Positions 15,342 through 23,821 of a stretch of DNA of 39,559 bases are shown one piece after another. The notes beneath the pieces are model-generated. The model did not search any database. It saw nothing but the letters and a program-made list of their open reading frames with translations, and was not told the origin of the DNA. The position numbers and the translations under genes are program-made. Within the stretch, counting starts at the first letter, position 1, and every line of letters starts with the position of its first letter. Source of the DNA: Prochlorococcus sp. AG-402-P16 (lineage in GTDB: Bacteria > Cyanobacteriota > Cyanobacteriia > PCC-6307 > Cyanobiaceae); NCBI GenBank assembly GCA_003216295.1, contig QCJB01000012.1, positions 1 through 39,559 on the forward strand. Reading direction: 5' to 3'.

Positions 15342-16094
15342 ATGACATTAGAGATTCCATTGACTAAAGCTTCTTTTTTAATTAAAAGTATGTGGAAACT
15401 TAGAATTAATGTCGATGGATATAAAAGTAAAAAAAGTGATGAACTTGCAACTCAGGTAAGGGAAGGAAGGAGCTTTCAGTTAATAGATTCCTATAGCATT
15501 AACTTCAATGGCCAACTAATGATTGATAGAGTCAAAGTTCGTTTATTGGAAGACGGTTATATTTGTTGGATTAAATTCTCAGAATTAATTAATAATGCCT
15601 TTAAAAGAAAGTTTTGGGAACCTGATTTATTAGTCCAAGAAAAAATTGAGTCTCTAATTCCAAAAGTCTTGTTGTGGGCAATAGAAGCTGAAAAAAACCA
15701 GAATGAATATTTATGGGGTGGAACTATTGGCCCAAATTTTGATTGTTCTGGTTTGGTTCAATCTGCGTTTGCAAGTTCCGGTATTTGGATACCTAGGGAT
15801 GCTTATCAGCAGGAAAAATTTTGTAAACATGTTGCATTTGATATTGACTCATTATCTGAAAAATTAATACCTGGTGATTTACTTTTCTTTGGATCAGCAG
15901 AGAAATGCACCCATGTTGGTTTGCATATTGAAAACGGTTTTTATATCCATAGCTCTGGGCTCAGTAATGGGCATAATGGAATAGCGATTGATGGTTTATT
16001 TCCCTTGAATCCTGGAAATATTGCTTCTTTTTACAGGTCTCAATTTAGATCTGCTGGAAGAGTTATCTCTTGCTATCAGAGTGAAATACTCTAA
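15342..16094 (+). CDS. NlpC/P60 (C40) peptidase
   Basis: A 250-aa protein. The C-terminal half is an NlpC/P60 domain with a full catalytic set: Cys135 in FDCSGLV, His191 in CTHVGLHI and His203 in FYIHSSG. The N-terminal ~80 residues (WKLRINVDGYKS...DGYICWIKF) look like a bacterial SH3-type domain, the usual partner in cyanobacterial C40 enzymes that cut the gamma-D-Glu/diamino-acid bond in peptidoglycan stem peptides. There is no evident signal peptide, so it may work on recycled muropeptides or be exported by another route. It shares its promoter region with the serine hydrolase on the other strand and is followed after 37 bp by the GT2 gene. Confidence 0.85.
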   Translation: MTLEIPLTKASFLIKSMWKLRINVDGYKSKKSDELATQVREGRSFQLIDSYSINFNGQLMIDRVKVRLLEDGYICWIKFSELINNAFKRKFWEPDLLVQEKIESLIPKVLLWAIEAEKNQNEYLWGGTIGPNFDCSGLVQSAFASSGIWIPRDAYQQEKFCKHVAFDIDSLSEKLIPGDLLFFGSAEKCTHVGLHIENGFYIHSSGLSNGHNGIAIDGLFPLNPGNIASFYRSQFRSAGRVISCYQSEIL

Positions 16095-16131
16095 AAAATA
16101 TTAATTAATTTACTTTCTTGAGGAGTTTTAA

Positions 16132-17094
16132 ATGAGTTCTAATGTAGCCCTATCAATAGTTGTTCCTATCTTTAACGAAGAAGAAAGTCTTCCATTATTG
16201 GTTAATCAGTTATTAGAGGTTTTGGAGCCTATGGAGGAAACTTTTGAATTGGTTTTAGTGAATGACGGCTCATCAGATAGAAGCGCTGAAATTATGGAAA
16301 AGTTAAGTGTACAAGTACCGGAAATAGTTGGCGTTCTTTTGCGTAAAAATTATGGACAGACTGCCGCAATGGCTGCAGGATTTGATATTTCCTCTGGTGA
16401 GATTGTTGTAACTCTTGATGGTGATTTGCAAAATGATCCTGCAGATATTCCTTTACTAGTTAATAAAATTAGGGAAGGTTTTGATCTGGTTAGTGGTTGG
16501 AGGTTTAGAAGGAAAGATGCAGCTATTAGTAGAAAGCTTCCATCTAAAATTGCTAATCGATTGATTGGAAAAGTTACTGGAGTGCGACTAAATGATTATG
16601 GATGTTCTTTAAAGGCTTATAGGAAAGAAGTACTTACAGATATGAGATTATATGGAGAATTACATAGATTCTTACCGGTTTTAGCGAATATTGAAGGTGC
16701 AAGAATTACTGAAGTTAAGGTAAATCATAGAGCACGTCAATTTGGATCTAGTAAGTATGGAATAGATAGAACTTTTAGAGTCTTGATGGACTTGTTAACT
16801 GTATGGTTTATGAATAGGTTTTTGACTAGACCGATGTATGTTTTTGGTTTTGGTGGGATTCTTGCAATCATTGGAAGCTTCATAACAAGCTTTTATTTAT
16901 TCACTATTAAACTCTTAGGAGAGGATATAGGTAATAGGCCTCTGCTTATATTTTCTTTACTTCTCGCGGTGACTGGCGTTCAACTATTTGGATTTGGTTT
17001 GCTTGGAGAACTTCAGATTCGTACTTATCATGAGAGCCAAAACAGGCCTATTTATCGCATTAGAGATACGTTGCGCGGAGGACGAGAAGCTTGA
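16132..17094 (+). CDS. GT2 family polyprenyl-phosphate-type glycosyltransferase
   Basis: A 320-aa membrane glycosyltransferase. The GT-A domain (1-~225) has LSIVVPIFNEEESLP, VNDGSSD and the metal-binding LDGDLQNDP (D96, D98), then YGCSLKAYRKEV and LHRFLPVLA, a set typical of the DPM1/GtrB/ArnC group. Two C-terminal transmembrane helices (about 235-260 and 268-292) complete the GtrB-like architecture. Such enzymes load a sugar on undecaprenyl phosphate for later transfer outside the membrane. The sugar is unknown. A good ribosome site (GAGGAG) precedes the ATG. The 3' end overlaps the convergent downstream gene by 43 bp. Confidence 0.85.
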   Translation: MSSNVALSIVVPIFNEEESLPLLVNQLLEVLEPMEETFELVLVNDGSSDRSAEIMEKLSVQVPEIVGVLLRKNYGQTAAMAAGFDISSGEIVVTLDGDLQNDPADIPLLVNKIREGFDLVSGWRFRRKDAAISRKLPSKIANRLIGKVTGVRLNDYGCSLKAYRKEVLTDMRLYGELHRFLPVLANIEGARITEVKVNHRARQFGSSKYGIDRTFRVLMDLLTVWFMNRFLTRPMYVFGFGGILAIIGSFITSFYLFTIKLLGEDIGNRPLLIFSLLLAVTGVQLFGFGLLGELQIRTYHESQNRPIYRIRDTLRGGREA

Positions 17095-17534
17095 GATTTT
17101 TTTTGTAAATATGTAGCTTTACCTTTGAAAGAGGATATTGCAGCGGCGGCGGCAACTACAACTCTTACATCAGAGTCTTTTAAACCTCTTTTGAAAAAAG
17201 GTATTGCTTTTGAATTATTCCAATCACTTGCAATTTGAATTGCTAGGAGGCGATCATCAGGATTGCTGGAAATTAATTTAGTTAGTTCTTTTCTAATCTC
17301 TATTGAGTTTCGTAGCAGCTCATTTGAAAAACGTATAAATTTTTTATGAGTTCGTTTTGAAGCTTTCTTATGATTTATAGAGTTTTTCTTAATTACTAAA
17401 GAGGACGTACCCTGGGAAGTTGAAAAAGAATCCTTTTTAGATTTAAGGAATGAAGATGTGGACGATTTTTTCTTAGAACTCCATAGGATTAAAGCAATAA
17501 TTAGAGCTAAACCGCCAGCAAAAACTTGATTCAT
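17052..17534 (-). CDS. Membrane-anchored protein with possible HEAT-like repeat
   Basis: A 160-aa protein: one N-terminal membrane span (about residues 4-19), a Lys/Ser-rich linker (20-65), and a C-terminal helical part in which DDRLLAIQIASDWNNSKAIPFFKRGLKDSDVRVVVAAAAAIS resembles a HEAT-like repeat, as found in phycobilisome-lyase-like and scaffold proteins. Whether it binds partners is not known. It overlaps the GT2 gene tail to tail and is transcribed away from psaI, with 136 bp between the two starts. Confidence 0.65.
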   Translation of the reverse strand: MNQVFAGGLALIIALILWSSKKKSSTSSFLKSKKDSFSTSQGTSSLVIKKNSINHKKASKRTHKKFIRFSNELLRNSIEIRKELTKLISSNPDDRLLAIQIASDWNNSKAIPFFKRGLKDSDVRVVVAAAAAISSFKGKATYLQKKSQASRPPRNVSLMR

Positions 17535-17559
17535 GATTAGGAAAACTATTTAGTGATGA

Positions 17560-17577
17560 ATCTTCTTTAAAGAAGAT
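17560..17577. promoter_or_regulatory. 18-bp perfect palindrome upstream of psaI
   Basis: ATCTTCTTTAAAGAAGAT reads the same on both strands and sits between the divergent starts of the HEAT-like gene (17534) and psaI (17671). Its place, 94 bp upstream of psaI and 25 bp upstream of the other start, fits an operator for a dimeric regulator. No matching regulator is known to me. Confidence 0.4.
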
Positions 17578-17670
17578 ATACGTATTGAACTTTTATGTCA
17601 TCAATGCGGTGTATATGGTTTGATTAGATGATAATTCTATAAAATAAAAGTGGATTTATTGAAATAAGTA

Positions 17671-17787
17671 ATGACTAGTGAACTCGCTTCGAATTTGCTT
17701 CCAACTATTCTCATTCCCTTAGTTGGGATAATGGGTCCAGCAGTATTCATAGTTTTGATTGGTAGATACATAACTGCTACTGAGTAA
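17671..17787 (+). CDS. psaI: Photosystem I subunit VIII (PsaI)
   Basis: A 38-aa membrane peptide. The sequence NLLPTILIPLVGIMGPAVF with a following IGRYITATE tail is characteristic of PsaI, a one-helix subunit at the trimer side of photosystem I that helps position PsaL. The gene directly precedes psaL by 38 bp, the usual cyanobacterial order. Length matches the family. Confidence 0.9.
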   Translation: MTSELASNLLPTILIPLVGIMGPAVFIVLIGRYITATE

Positions 17788-17825
17788 TCTCAAAACCCTT
17801 ATTTTTTATCAATTTCTTTTAGCTA

Positions 17826-18353
17826 ATGACTAAATCCCAAGAAACACTTATGCAAAAGTGGGCTGTGAAAACAGTCTCAGACCCAACTGTTGGTAATCTT
17901 CAAACCCCAGTAAACAGTGGTTGGTTTACAAAAATGGTTATTAATAATCTTCCAGTCTATAGAGAAGGTTTATCGCCAAATTTCAGAGGTCTCGAAACAG
18001 GGGCAATTTTTGGATATTTACTATATGGACCTTTTTCTATGACTGGACCTCTTAGAAATACTGACTTTGCCTTAACAGCTGGCTTACTTGGTGGAGTAGG
18101 TGCTATTCAAATTTTGACTGCCCTTTTTATTCTTTACAATGCTCCAGGCAAAGCTCCTAATGTTCAACCTCCCGATGCAACAGTAGCTAACCCTCCAGCA
18201 GATTTATTTACTAGAGCAGGATGGAATGATTTTACAAATGGTTTTTGGTTAGGTGGTACTGGAGGTGTCGTTTTTGCTTGGTTATTAATTGGTACTTTGC
18301 ATTTAGATACAGTTCTCCCTTTGATAAAGGAATATCATTTACTCGGAGCTTAA
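17826..18353 (+). CDS. psaL: Photosystem I subunit XI (PsaL)
   Basis: A 175-aa protein matching PsaL, the thylakoid subunit that holds photosystem I trimers together and binds chlorophyll and carotenoid. Visible signatures are [46 protein letters not shown] and three hydrophobic spans in the C-terminal two thirds. It is about 20 residues longer than many cyanobacterial PsaL proteins, with extra residues at the N-terminus and in the lumenal loop ([19 protein letters not shown]). It is co-transcribed with psaI and followed by a strong terminator. Confidence 0.95.
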   Translation: MTKSQETLMQKWAVKTVSDPTVGNLQTPVNSGWFTKMVINNLPVYREGLSPNFRGLETGAIFGYLLYGPFSMTGPLRNTDFALTAGLLGGVGAIQILTALFILYNAPGKAPNVQPPDATVANPPADLFTRAGWNDFTNGFWLGGTGGVVFAWLLIGTLHLDTVLPLIKEYHLLGA

Positions 18354-18361
18354 AAAAGCTG

Positions 18362-18413
18362 TTAAGAATAAAAAAAGGCCCCTTTAATAAGGAGCCTTTT
18401 TTTTATTCTTAAA
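18362..18413. terminator. Rho-independent terminator after psaL
   Basis: A hairpin with the GC core AGGCCCC...GGAGCCT is followed by a run of eight T bases, nine bases after the psaL stop. The A-tract before and T-tract after (TTAAGAATAAAAAAAGG paired with CCTTTTTTTTATTCTTAA) extend the pairing to about 20 bp and make it usable in both directions. Confidence 0.9.
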
Positions 18414-18550
18414 ATTGATTATCTAAACATTTATTTAGATCTACTCAAAAGAAGGGTAATTAGATAAATATTAGTTATGGCATATTCTTTACTAGCTTTA
18501 TTCTTTAAATTAGATTATCCACTTTTAGATATAGATTTTTAAAAAATATA

Positions 18551-18568
18551 AGCTAATAAATATTAGCT
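18551..18568. repeat. Short inverted repeat AGCTAATA-AA-TATTAGCT
   Basis: A perfect 8-bp inverted repeat with a two-base centre, between the psaL and psaB terminators. It is AT-rich and without a T-run; its role is unknown. Confidence 0.4.
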
Positions 18569-18570
18569 TC

Positions 18571-18608
18571 CAAAAAAAAGAACACTGTCTAAAAGACAGT
18601 GTTCTTTT
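18571..18608 (-). terminator. Rho-independent terminator after psaB
   Basis: A perfect 15-bp stem (AAAAGAACACTGTCT with AGACAGTGTTCTTTT) and a 3-base loop begin 22 bases past the psaB stop. On the minus strand the stem is followed by a T-run (complement of the A-run at 18572-18579). Confidence 0.9.
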
Positions 18609-18629
18609 GAATTTAAGTCAGTAAAAACT

Positions 18630-20858
18630 TTAGCCGAATTTACCTGATGTAGAAGCTATGACAAAGGCTCCAAAGGTGACAAAGTTTCCAACGGTGAAAT
18701 GGGTTAAACCAACTAATCTTGCTTGTACAATTGATAATGCAACAGGCTTATCTCTCCAACCAACTAAATTAGCTATTGGAGTTCTTTGATGAGCCCAAAC
18801 AAGAGTTTCAATAAGTTCTTGCCAATAACCCCTCCAAGAGATGAGGAACATAAATCCAGTAGCCCATATGAGATGACCAAACAAGAACATCCAAGCCCAT
18901 GGTGATAAAGCATTTACACCAAATGGGTTGTATCCATTGATTAACTGAGAACTATTTAGCCATAGATAATCTCTAAACCAACCCATTAAATAGGTACCAG
19001 ACTCATTGAATTGAGCTGTATTACCCATCCAAATTGCTAGATGCTTCCAATGCCAATAGAAGGTAATCCAAGCAATAGTATTTAAGGCCCAGAACATTGC
19101 TAAATAAGTAGCGTCCCAAGAAGAACTATCACAAGTACCTCCACGTCCTGGTCCATCGCAAGGGAAAGCAAATCCTAAATCCTTTTTATCTGGGATTAGT
19201 TTTGTTCCTCTGGCATCAAGAGCACCCTTTATAAGAATCAAAGCAGTTGTATGAAGTCCTAATGCAATTGCATGGTGAACTAAGAAATCTGCAGGTCCTA
19301 TAGGTAAGAAATTTGTAAGAGCATCTGGTCTATTAATCATATCCATCCAGTAATGGTTTCCTGGCATGGTGCTTGCTGCTATTGACGCAGAACTAGATGC
19401 ATTTGCTAATAAAGCATTAAAGCCATACATCATTTTGCCGCTTGCAGCTTGAGCAAACTGAGCAAAAACTGGTTCAATAAGAATCTGCTTTTCAGGTGTA
19501 CCAAAGGCTACAACTACATCATTGTGAACATAAATTCCAAGAGTATGGAAGCCTAGAAGCATTGTTACCCAACTTAAGTGGCTAATTAAGGCTTCTTTTG
19601 TACTAAGGATTCTTGCTAATACATTATCTTTATTCAGCTCTGGATCATAATCTCTTACAAAGAAAATTGCTCCGTGAGAGAAGGCACCAACCATCAAGAA
19701 CATTGCTATGTATTGATGATGGGTATACAGAGCTGACTGAGTTGTGTAATCCCTTGCGATAAATGCATATGAAGGAAGTGCACCCATATGCTGAGCGACC
19801 AAACTACAAGCTACACCTAGAGAAGCAAGTGCAAGTCCAAGTTGAAAATGAAGTGAATTGTTAACTGTCTCGAATAGACCATTGTGCTTTATACCGAAAT
19901 ATCCCTTATGTGGATCTTTTGGGTGACTTGTATTATGTGCTTCAACAATTTCTTTAAGGCTATGGCCAATACCAAAGTTAGTTCTATACATATGACCTGC
20001 AATTATAAATACAACTCCTATAGCCAAATGATGGTGAGCAATATCTGTTAGCCAAAGTGATTCACTTTGAGGGTGAAGTCCACCTAAGAAAGTAAATATC
20101 GCTGTACCAGCTCCTTGAGTAGTTCCGAAAACTGCATCAAGTGAATCAGGATTTTGAGCATAAGCTCCCCAATTACCTGAGAAAAAAGGAGTTAGACCTT
20201 CTGGATGAGGCATAACAGTTAACCAGTTGTCCCAGCCAACATGTATTCCTCTTGATTCAGGTATGGCTACGTGAATTAAATGACCAGTCCAAGCAATACT
20301 GCTGAATCCAAAAAGAACAGCTAGGTGATGATTTAATTGAGACTCTGCATTTTTAAACCACGCTAATGATGGTCTGTATTTAGGTTGAAGATGAAGCCAT
20401 CCAGCAAACAATAACCAGCAGACAAGAATGTTGATAAAGATTGCACCCTGGAAAAGCTGCTCATTAGTTCTCATGCCAATTGTGTACCACCAGTGGTATA
20501 AGCCTGAGTAAGCAATATTGACTGGAGAAGTTGCTCCTGCCTGTGTTAGAGCATCAGTAAGACCTTGTCCAAAATGAGGATCCCAAATTGCATGAGCAAT
20601 TGGACGAGTATGGGTTGGATCTAGAACCCATTGCTCAAAGTTTCCTTGCCAAGCAATGTGAAAAAGATTTCCTGCCACCCAAAGACCAATGATGGCTAAG
20701 TGACCAAAATGAGTAGAGAAGAGTTTTTGATATAACTGTTCCTCTGTCATACCATCATGACTTTCGAAGTCATGAGCGGTAGCTATGCCGTACCAGATTC
20801 TTCTGGTTGTAGGGTCTTGAGCAAGACCCTGACTAAAAGATGGAAATTTAGTTGCCAT
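18630..20858 (-). CDS. psaB: Photosystem I P700 apoprotein A2 (PsaB)
   Basis: A 742-aa core protein of photosystem I with eleven membrane spans. It binds, together with PsaA, the P700 chlorophyll pair, the antenna pigments and the FX iron-sulfur cluster. The FX loop [12 protein letters not shown] is present with both Cys ligands. Other family features are the N-terminal [20 protein letters not shown] and many His residues in W..HL.I and HHHLA motifs. Length is normal for cyanobacteria. It is the second gene of the psaAB operon, 21 bp after psaA, and ends at a strong terminator. Confidence 0.98.
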   Translation of the reverse strand: MATKFPSFSQGLAQDPTTRRIWYGIATAHDFESHDGMTEEQLYQKLFSTHFGHLAIIGLWVAGNLFHIAWQGNFEQWVLDPTHTRPIAHAIWDPHFGQGLTDALTQAGATSPVNIAYSGLYHWWYTIGMRTNEQLFQGAIFINILVCWLLFAGWLHLQPKYRPSLAWFKNAESQLNHHLAVLFGFSSIAWTGHLIHVAIPESRGIHVGWDNWLTVMPHPEGLTPFFSGNWGAYAQNPDSLDAVFGTTQGAGTAIFTFLGGLHPQSESLWLTDIAHHHLAIGVVFIIAGHMYRTNFGIGHSLKEIVEAHNTSHPKDPHKGYFGIKHNGLFETVNNSLHFQLGLALASLGVACSLVAQHMGALPSYAFIARDYTTQSALYTHHQYIAMFLMVGAFSHGAIFFVRDYDPELNKDNVLARILSTKEALISHLSWVTMLLGFHTLGIYVHNDVVVAFGTPEKQILIEPVFAQFAQAASGKMMYGFNALLANASSSASIAASTMPGNHYWMDMINRPDALTNFLPIGPADFLVHHAIALGLHTTALILIKGALDARGTKLIPDKKDLGFAFPCDGPGRGGTCDSSSWDATYLAMFWALNTIAWITFYWHWKHLAIWMGNTAQFNESGTYLMGWFRDYLWLNSSQLINGYNPFGVNALSPWAWMFLFGHLIWATGFMFLISWRGYWQELIETLVWAHQRTPIANLVGWRDKPVALSIVQARLVGLTHFTVGNFVTFGAFVIASTSGKFG

Positions 20859-20879
20859 TTTGTAAAAGATCAGAGAGGG

Positions 20880-23186
20880 TCAGCCGAGACCGATTAAGCG
20901 AGCGTGGAAGAAGGCCCAAGTTGTAGCAATTCCTCCTAGAAGGAAATGAGCTGCTCCTACTGCCCGACCTTGGGTTATAGATAGAGCTCTTGGTTGAATA
21001 GTTGGGGCCAACTTAAGTTTATTGTGAGCCCAAATAATTGACTCAAATAATTCTTGCCAGTAACCACGTCCACTGAATAGGAACATAAGACTAAACGCCC
21101 AAACGAAATGTGCTCCTAAGAACATCAAGCCGTACATACTTATGGGTTGCCCATAACTTGTAAGGACCTGTGATGACTGAGCCCAGAGGAAATCTCTAAG
21201 CCATCCGTTAATAGTTATGGAGCTTTGAGCAAAGTTTCCTCCTGTAAGACCCCATACATCACTTTGCATTTTCCATGAGAAGTGGAAGATAACTACTGAT
21301 AAGCCGTTATACATCCAGAATAATCCAAGGAAAACATGATCCCAAGATGAAACTTGGCATGTGCCTCCCCTTCCAGGTCCATCACATGGGAATCTAAATC
21401 CAAGATTTGCTTTGTCAGGAATCAGCCTGGAGCTCCTTGCGAATAAAACTCCCTTTAGAAGAATTAGAAGAGTTACGTGGATAGTAAAAGCATGGATATG
21501 ATGAATCATGAAATCAGCAGTTCCTAGTGGTATAGGCGCGATTCCAATTTTTCCACCAACTTGACTTACGGAACCATTAAAGACCTCACTAACCAATCCA
21601 CTTTGAAGATTTACGTTCGCACCAGCAAGAGTTGTAGAGCCAGCAGCTGAATGATGAATATTTTGAATCCATTGAGCAAAAACAGGTTGAAGTTGGATTC
21701 CTGTATCACTGAACATATCAGCAGGTCTTCCTAACGCTCGCATTACATCGTTATGAATATAAAGACCAAAACTATGGAAACCTAAGAACATGCAAGCCCA
21801 ATTCAGATGACTGATTAATGCATCTCTTGCTTTCAAGATTCTGTCTAGAACGTTATCAATATGAACAGCGGGGTCATAGTCTCTAATCATTGCAATACCA
21901 GCATGAGCTGCTGCACCAACAATAAATAATCCTCCTATCCACATGTGATGTGTAAATAGACCAAGGACAGTTGGGTAATCAATCGACAAGTATGGATATG
22001 GGGGCATCGCATACATGTGATGAGAAATAATGATGCTCAAGGAGCCAATCATTGCAAGGTTTAAACCAAGCTGAGCATGCCAACTATTAGCTAAAAACTC
22101 ATAAATTCCCTTATGACCATTTGGAGCAGGGAAAAGAATTGGATCTCCAGCATGATTATCAAGTATTTCTTTGAGACTATGGCCAATGCCAAACATTGTT
22201 CTATATAAATGTCCTCCAAATACAGCTAGTACTCCAAAAGCTAAATGATGATGAGAAATATCTGTCATCCATAAGCTACCAGTAACTGGATTGAGACCAC
22301 CTTTAAAAGTTAGAAAATCACTAAACGCCCACCAATTAGTCGTAAAGAAATTCTCAACTGTTCTTCCTGCGAGGCCAGGAAATATTTGACTAGCAATGGC
22401 AGGATTGCAAAGCTCATGGGGCAAAGGCATATCCGCAATTGAAGCAATAGGAATGCCATCAATAATCAGAGGCTTTCCTGCATCAATTGCATCCATTAGC
22501 GCTGCAGTTGGTGCTCCAATGTGAATGCAATGTCCAGCCCAAGCAATAGAACCCAATCCCACTAGACCAGCTATGTGGTGATTGAGCATTGATTCAAGAT
22601 TTCTGAACCAATCAAGCTTTGGCGCGGCTTTGTGATAGTGATATATGCCTCCATGCAACATAATTGCAGCCATTAGTAGTGCACCAATAGCTAGAGCCAT
22701 TAATTCAGTTTCGTTAGTAATTCCCCAGCCTCTCCACATCTGGAAAATTCCTGATGTGATCTGAATGCCGTGATAATTACCGCCCAAGTCAGCATTGAGC
22801 ATTTCTTGACCAACTATTGGCCAAACGACCTGAGCTCCAGGTTTTACGTGAGTTGGATCTGTCAGCCAGCCAGAATAATTTGAAAAGCGAGCTCCATGAA
22901 AGAAAGCTGCGCTCATCCAAATAAAGATGACTGCTAGGTGGCCAAAATGAGCAGAAAATACTTTTCTACTTGTTTCTTGTAGATCTCCAACATGGGTATC
23001 AAAATCATGCGCATCAGCATGAAGATTCCATATCCATGTAGTGGTCTTTGGACCCTTGGCAAGAGTCTTGGACCAAAAACCAGGCTTATCAAGCTTGGAA
23101 AAATCTACAGGGATTGCATCAGTTTCGATAGGTTTATCGAGAACTGGCTCTTTTTTTTGTTCTCTTTCTGGTGGGCTAATGGTCAT
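20880..23186 (-). CDS. psaA: Photosystem I P700 apoprotein A1 (PsaA)
   Basis: A 768-aa eleven-span reaction-centre protein pairing with PsaB. It carries [12 protein letters not shown] for FX, the conserved C-terminus [22 protein letters not shown], and HHH/HxxxH chlorophyll-binding motifs. The start [14 protein letters not shown] is the usual one and is preceded by GAAGGA eight bases upstream on the coding strand. It is the first gene of the operon; the 635-bp region upstream holds its promoter. The ribosome site lies within a small hairpin. Length fits the family. Confidence 0.98.
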   Translation of the reverse strand: MTISPPEREQKKEPVLDKPIETDAIPVDFSKLDKPGFWSKTLAKGPKTTTWIWNLHADAHDFDTHVGDLQETSRKVFSAHFGHLAVIFIWMSAAFFHGARFSNYSGWLTDPTHVKPGAQVVWPIVGQEMLNADLGGNYHGIQITSGIFQMWRGWGITNETELMALAIGALLMAAIMLHGGIYHYHKAAPKLDWFRNLESMLNHHIAGLVGLGSIAWAGHCIHIGAPTAALMDAIDAGKPLIIDGIPIASIADMPLPHELCNPAIASQIFPGLAGRTVENFFTTNWWAFSDFLTFKGGLNPVTGSLWMTDISHHHLAFGVLAVFGGHLYRTMFGIGHSLKEILDNHAGDPILFPAPNGHKGIYEFLANSWHAQLGLNLAMIGSLSIIISHHMYAMPPYPYLSIDYPTVLGLFTHHMWIGGLFIVGAAAHAGIAMIRDYDPAVHIDNVLDRILKARDALISHLNWACMFLGFHSFGLYIHNDVMRALGRPADMFSDTGIQLQPVFAQWIQNIHHSAAGSTTLAGANVNLQSGLVSEVFNGSVSQVGGKIGIAPIPLGTADFMIHHIHAFTIHVTLLILLKGVLFARSSRLIPDKANLGFRFPCDGPGRGGTCQVSSWDHVFLGLFWMYNGLSVVIFHFSWKMQSDVWGLTGGNFAQSSITINGWLRDFLWAQSSQVLTSYGQPISMYGLMFLGAHFVWAFSLMFLFSGRGYWQELFESIIWAHNKLKLAPTIQPRALSITQGRAVGAAHFLLGGIATTWAFFHARLIGLG

Positions 23187-23821
23187 CGAGTGATTCCTTC
23201 AGGAATGTGATCGAGGTTTGGGGGCCTAATCTTAGGAAGATCAGTGTTAAATCTTAAGTAAGTAATTCTACTCATGAAGTGAAATTACTTTGTGTAAGAT
23301 TTTAGGAATTCAAGACCTACCTTTGAAGTTACTTGAAAACCTATATAAGGGTTATGACATAAGCATAAAGTAGACAGTCAGTTACTACGGAAGCATGTAA
23401 CAAATGTTCTACACTTTTATTCTTGAGTGGTGATTTAATCCATGGTTTTTCTTAATTAGTAAATTATTACTTGTGGTGGAGGGGAGGGGAAAAGGTTATT
23501 TAGGCCTAGAAGGTTTATTTATTATAAATATTGATTTGGTAGAATTTCAGTTATACCAAGAATTTTTTAGCTTTGACAAGTTTGACTAGATGTTTTTTGA
23601 TAGGTAAAAATACTAGTTAATTTATTGGTAAAAGCTTTTTATTGATTTCACTAAATTTATTTCAAGACTATTTCACGATTTTTGTTTGTTCATTTTTACT
23701 AAAGCTTTCTTTCAGAGGCTACCTTATATAAATAAATCAAAATTTTATTTTATTTCTCGTTCTGAAAAAAACATTAGTTAAAACTCAAAAAAGGATTGCA
23801 TTTGGATTTTCTTTAAGTGCT
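23187..23821. other. Long divergent intergenic region psaA / cbiG-cobJ
   Basis: This 635-bp stretch contains the psaA leader and promoter (minus strand) and the upstream part of the cobalamin gene (plus strand). Notable items are a dyad GTTAC-N11-GTAAC at 23381-23401, a G-rich tract GGTGGAGGGGAGGGG near 23475-23489, and the open frame from 23732 that probably belongs to the cobalamin gene. I did not find a convincing pair of TTTACA-like high-light-regulatory boxes, tRNA or known small RNA. Confidence 0.5.
23190..23211 (-). promoter_or_regulatory. Hairpin covering the psaA ribosome binding site
   Basis: Around 23193-23206, ATTCC and GGAAT pair across a TTCA loop, with outer TCGA pairs on both sides across a small internal loop. 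On the mRNA the GAAGGA Shine-Dalgarno sequence falls in the loop and right arm. Folding could hide the site and dampen psaA translation. This is a structural inference only. Confidence 0.35.

Noticed and set aside
23187-23821. High-light regulatory (HLR1-type) boxes upstream of psaA
   Set aside because: Only isolated TGTAA/TTACT-like pieces are present; no properly spaced direct pair could be identified.
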